Source: Planctomycetota bacterium (GTDB lineage: Bacteria > Planctomycetota > Planctomycetia > Pirellulales > Thermoguttaceae). From it: a DNA stretch of 8,509 bases. This document shows, in pieces, positions 6,859 to 8,509 of the stretch. The stretch spans positions 1 through 8,509 of the forward strand of contig JAEWUR010000297.1 in the NCBI GenBank assembly GCA_023397045.1, given 5' to 3'. Below the pieces are notes generated by a model. It ran no database searches. It worked only from the letters and a program-made list of their open reading frames with translations, and was not told the origin of the DNA. The first letter of the stretch is position 1. Each line of letters begins with the position of its first letter. Both the position numbers and the translations under genes were made by a program.

Positions 6859-7170
6859 TCACGGATAGACGGAATTACCGGAATATTTGCCGTCAACTCG
6901 ACCGTCTTCGGCATCGACAGCGGAGACCATGGCTGTGATTTCTTCTTTGGAAATCGCTCCTTTTTTCGTCAGCAAACGCACCAGCGAAACAAAATACAGC
7001 CGCAGTTGAGCATTCTCGGCCACAAGGTCTTCGACCATCTTCTTCAGGGACTGATCTCGGCGAACACCTCCGGCCATTTCACGTTTCAATGTCGCAATGT
7101 CCGTTGCGACATCATCGATATTCATTTGGAGACCAAGATCGCCTAACAGCAACATTCTCCCCAAACCCAT
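6859..7170 (-). CDS. Small hypothetical protein with probable coiled coil
   Basis: A 103-residue protein of unrecognised function. Residues 17-58 are charged and helical (DDVATDIATLKREM, then SLKKMVEDLVAENAQLRLYF) and have the spacing of a short coiled coil. Residues 59-93 form a second compact segment, VRLLTKKGAISKEEITAMV, followed by SAVDAEDGRVDG. This resembles a C-terminal pattern I associate with small bacterial hypothetical proteins (KG-x-I-x-x-E-E with a VDAEDG-x-x-DG end), but I cannot name a family. AAGGA on the coding strand lies eight bases before the ATG at 7170, a good ribosome-binding site that favours this start over M6 or M16. It is probably cytosolic, since no signal or membrane segment is seen. 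An overlapping plus-strand frame (6802-7146) is less protein-like. The two genes beyond its ends are on the opposite strand or across a repeat cluster, so it is likely transcribed alone. Confidence 0.7.
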   Translation of the reverse strand: MGLGRMLLLGDLGLQMNIDDVATDIATLKREMAGGVRRDQSLKKMVEDLVAENAQLRLYFVSLVRLLTKKGAISKEEITAMVSAVDAEDGRVDGKYSGNSVYP

Positions 7171-7270
7171 GACGTTTTTCCTTTGCGTTCGTTTCCCGTC
7201 TTAGGTGTGACACGCAGAACATCGCGCGGATATCGATATGCCGAGTTAGAACACGTTCTGTTGTTCAACG

Positions 7271-7308
7271 GCCCTCACCCTAACCCTCTCCCAAAGGGAG
7301 AGGGGACC
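7271..7308. repeat. Dispersed palindromic repeat, inverted copy
   Basis: This 38-base unit is the reverse complement of the one at 5117-5154 with three differences, two in the hairpin loop and one in the tail. The hairpin is CCCTCTCCC-AAA-GGGAGAGGG. It lies in the 199-base gap between the small coiled-coil gene and the leuB stop. The left part of that gap (7171-7270) holds no other feature I can support. Confidence 0.8.
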
Positions 7309-7317
7309 ATGTTCTTG

Positions 7318-7341
7318 CCTCTCCTTGAGAGAGAGGGGACC
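7318..7341. repeat. Partial hairpin copy of the same repeat
   Basis: CCTCTCC, then TTGAGA, then GAGAGGGGACC form an imperfect hairpin. Read on the minus strand, it starts with the same GGTCCCCTCTC as the intact units but lacks the TTAGGGTGAGGG tail. It sits nine bases from the intact copy, so this locus, like the one at 5056-5154, is a doublet of one intact and one degenerate unit. Confidence 0.6.
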
Positions 7342-7369
7342 GGCATTCGCACTAACAACCGACAGGCGA

Positions 7370-8437
7370 CTACAGCGCTTCGCAGACCAAATCGCCGACT
7401 TGGCTGGTCGTATAGCCCATCTTGCCGGCGGCTTGACTCTTCATCTTGGTGCTGGTCACAGTCTGGATGGCGTTCATCACGCGCGCGGCGGCCTTCTCGT
7501 AGCCGTTCTGCTCCAACAGCATCGACGCGGCGTTGATCGTGGCGATCGGGTTGATCTTGCCGGTACCCGTGTACTTCGGCGCGCTGCCGCCCATCGGCTC
7601 GAACATGCTGACGCCGCCGGGCTGCGGATTGATGTTCCCTCCGGCCGCGACGCCCATGCCGCCCTGCAAGATGCCGGCCAGGTCGGTGATGATGTCGCCG
7701 AACATGTTCGTCGTGACGATCACGTCATAGTATTCCGGATTCTTGACCATCCACATGCAGCACGCGTCGACGTGGTTGTAGTCGGTCTCGATGTCCGAGT
7801 ATTCCTTGGCCACGTCCTGGAACGTGCGCCACCAGAGGTCGTGCCCGAAGGTCAACACGTTCGTCTTGGCAACCAACGTCAGCCGTTTCTTCTTATTGCG
7901 TTTGCGGGTGTAATCGAACGCCCAACGGATGCAGCGTTCGCAACCCTTGCGCGTGTAGACGGCCGTCTGGAGCGCGACTTCGTCCGGCGTGTTCTTCTTC
8001 AAGAATCCGCCGACGCCGGCGTACATGTCTTCGGTGTTCTCACGAACGACGACGAAGTCGATGTCGTTCGGTCCCTTGCCGGCCAGCGGCGTCTCGACGC
8101 CGGGGAACAGCTTGACCGGCCGCAGGTTGATGTACTGGTCGAAACGGAACCGCAACTCCAAGAGCAAGCCCTTTTCGAGAATGCCCGGGGCTACGTCGGG
8201 ATGTCCAACCGCGCCGAGCAGAATGGCGGGATACTCGCGCAACTGATCGAACGCGTCGGGCGGCAGGATCTCGCCGGTCCGCAAATAGCGCTCGCCGCCG
8301 AAATCGAAATCCTTCATCTCTAGCGTAATGCCTTCGAGGGCCGCAACGGCCTTGAGAACCTTAACGCCTTCGGCCGCCACTTCGGGCCCTGTACCGTCGC
8401 CACCGATCACCGCCACGCGCAATACTTTGCCGCTCAT
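7370..8437 (-). CDS. leuB: 3-isopropylmalate dehydrogenase (LeuB-type beta-decarboxylating dehydrogenase)
   Basis: Oxidative decarboxylation of 3-isopropylmalate to 2-oxoisocaproate is the third step of leucine synthesis, a cytosolic, Mg-dependent reaction. The 355-residue length is normal for the family. Visible family features are the N-terminal IGGDGTGPEV (11-20), the substrate-binding arginines R96, R106 (NLRP) and R132 (RENTEDMYAG), catalytic Y139 and K191 (AKTNVL), the metal-binding aspartates D224, D248 and D252 (NMFGDIITD), and the cofactor loop GSAPKYTGTGKINP (284-297). That loop has Lys-Tyr where NAD-dependent LeuB usually has Asp-Ile. Related family members (isocitrate, tartrate and D-malate dehydrogenases) share most of these motifs, so the substrate is probable, not proven; other leu genes are not in view. 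The ATG at 8437 begins six residues before the first strand. Its Shine-Dalgarno sequence is weak, and an 11-base direct repeat lies just upstream. Confidence 0.85.
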   Translation of the reverse strand: MSGKVLRVAVIGGDGTGPEVAAEGVKVLKAVAALEGITLEMKDFDFGGERYLRTGEILPPDAFDQLREYPAILLGAVGHPDVAPGILEKGLLLELRFRFDQYINLRPVKLFPGVETPLAGKGPNDIDFVVVRENTEDMYAGVGGFLKKNTPDEVALQTAVYTRKGCERCIRWAFDYTRKRNKKKRLTLVAKTNVLTFGHDLWWRTFQDVAKEYSDIETDYNHVDACCMWMVKNPEYYDVIVTTNMFGDIITDLAGILQGGMGVAAGGNINPQPGGVSMFEPMGGSAPKYTGTGKINPIATINAASMLLEQNGYEKAAARVMNAIQTVTSTKMKSQAAGKMGYTTSQVGDLVCEAL

Positions 8438-8452
8438 AATCTCACTCGCTCG

Positions 8453-8495
8453 CTGTCTAGGAACTGAATTGGGAAATTGGATTACTGTCTAGGAA
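8453..8495. repeat. 11-base direct repeat upstream of leuB
   Basis: CTGTCTAGGAA occurs at 8453-8463 and again at 8485-8495, 32 bases apart start to start (about three helical turns). Both copies lie 15-60 bases upstream of the leuB start, where a promoter or leader would be. They may be paired regulator sites or a small duplication. Confidence 0.6.
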
Positions 8496-8509
8496 ATATC
8501 GTTGAGAAA

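Noticed and set aside
7249..7267. AGAACACGTTCT inverted repeat upstream of the small coiled-coil gene, resembling an SOS-type operator
   Set aside because: The half-sites are two bases apart instead of the four in the GAAC-N4-GTTC type, and the gene has no link to DNA repair.

Overview
The window looks like GC-rich bacterial chromosome, most likely from a planctomycete (Pirellulales-type). That placement is inferred from gene style: two membrane proteins with small cytosolic heads (a zinc ribbon and a GYF_2 domain), a lone RAD55/KaiC-like ATPase, weak Shine-Dalgarno signals at several genes, and many short dispersed repeats. No 16S or other phylogenetic marker is present.

Layout from left to right. 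The tail of an unidentified gene (1-126) is followed by a 180-base leader with a large REP-like inverted repeat, then a phosphomannomutase/phosphoglucomutase (309-1700). Two multi-pass membrane proteins follow on the same strand: a zinc-ribbon protein (1835-2803) and a GYF_2-domain protein (2942-4063), the second with its own candidate promoter and leader hairpin. They meet, convergently, a minus-strand pair: a RAD55/KaiC-like P-loop ATPase (5034-4144) and a PLP-dependent alpha-oxoamine-synthase-type enzyme (6405-5209), separated by a doublet of hairpin repeats. Divergent from the PLP enzyme is a small DUF2442 protein (6473-6751) with a good sigma-70-type promoter. Then, on the minus strand, come a 103-residue coiled-coil-like protein (7170-6859), a second hairpin-repeat doublet, and a LeuB-type dehydrogenase (8437-7370).

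The genes do not form an obvious pathway. The mutase (sugar-phosphate supply), LeuB (leucine synthesis or a related decarboxylating dehydrogenation) and the PLP enzyme (acyl-CoA plus amino acid condensation) are metabolic. The two membrane proteins may act together, but only their adjacency and similar architecture suggest it.

I found no defence system, CRISPR array, RNA gene or complete insertion sequence, and nothing I would call a clear new system. The most unusual signal is repeat invasion. A block with a heptanucleotide tandem repeat sits in frame inside the PLP enzyme, just before its catalytic lysine. Palindromic REP-like units occur at three intergenic places, and a short G-rich word recurs inside three genes.
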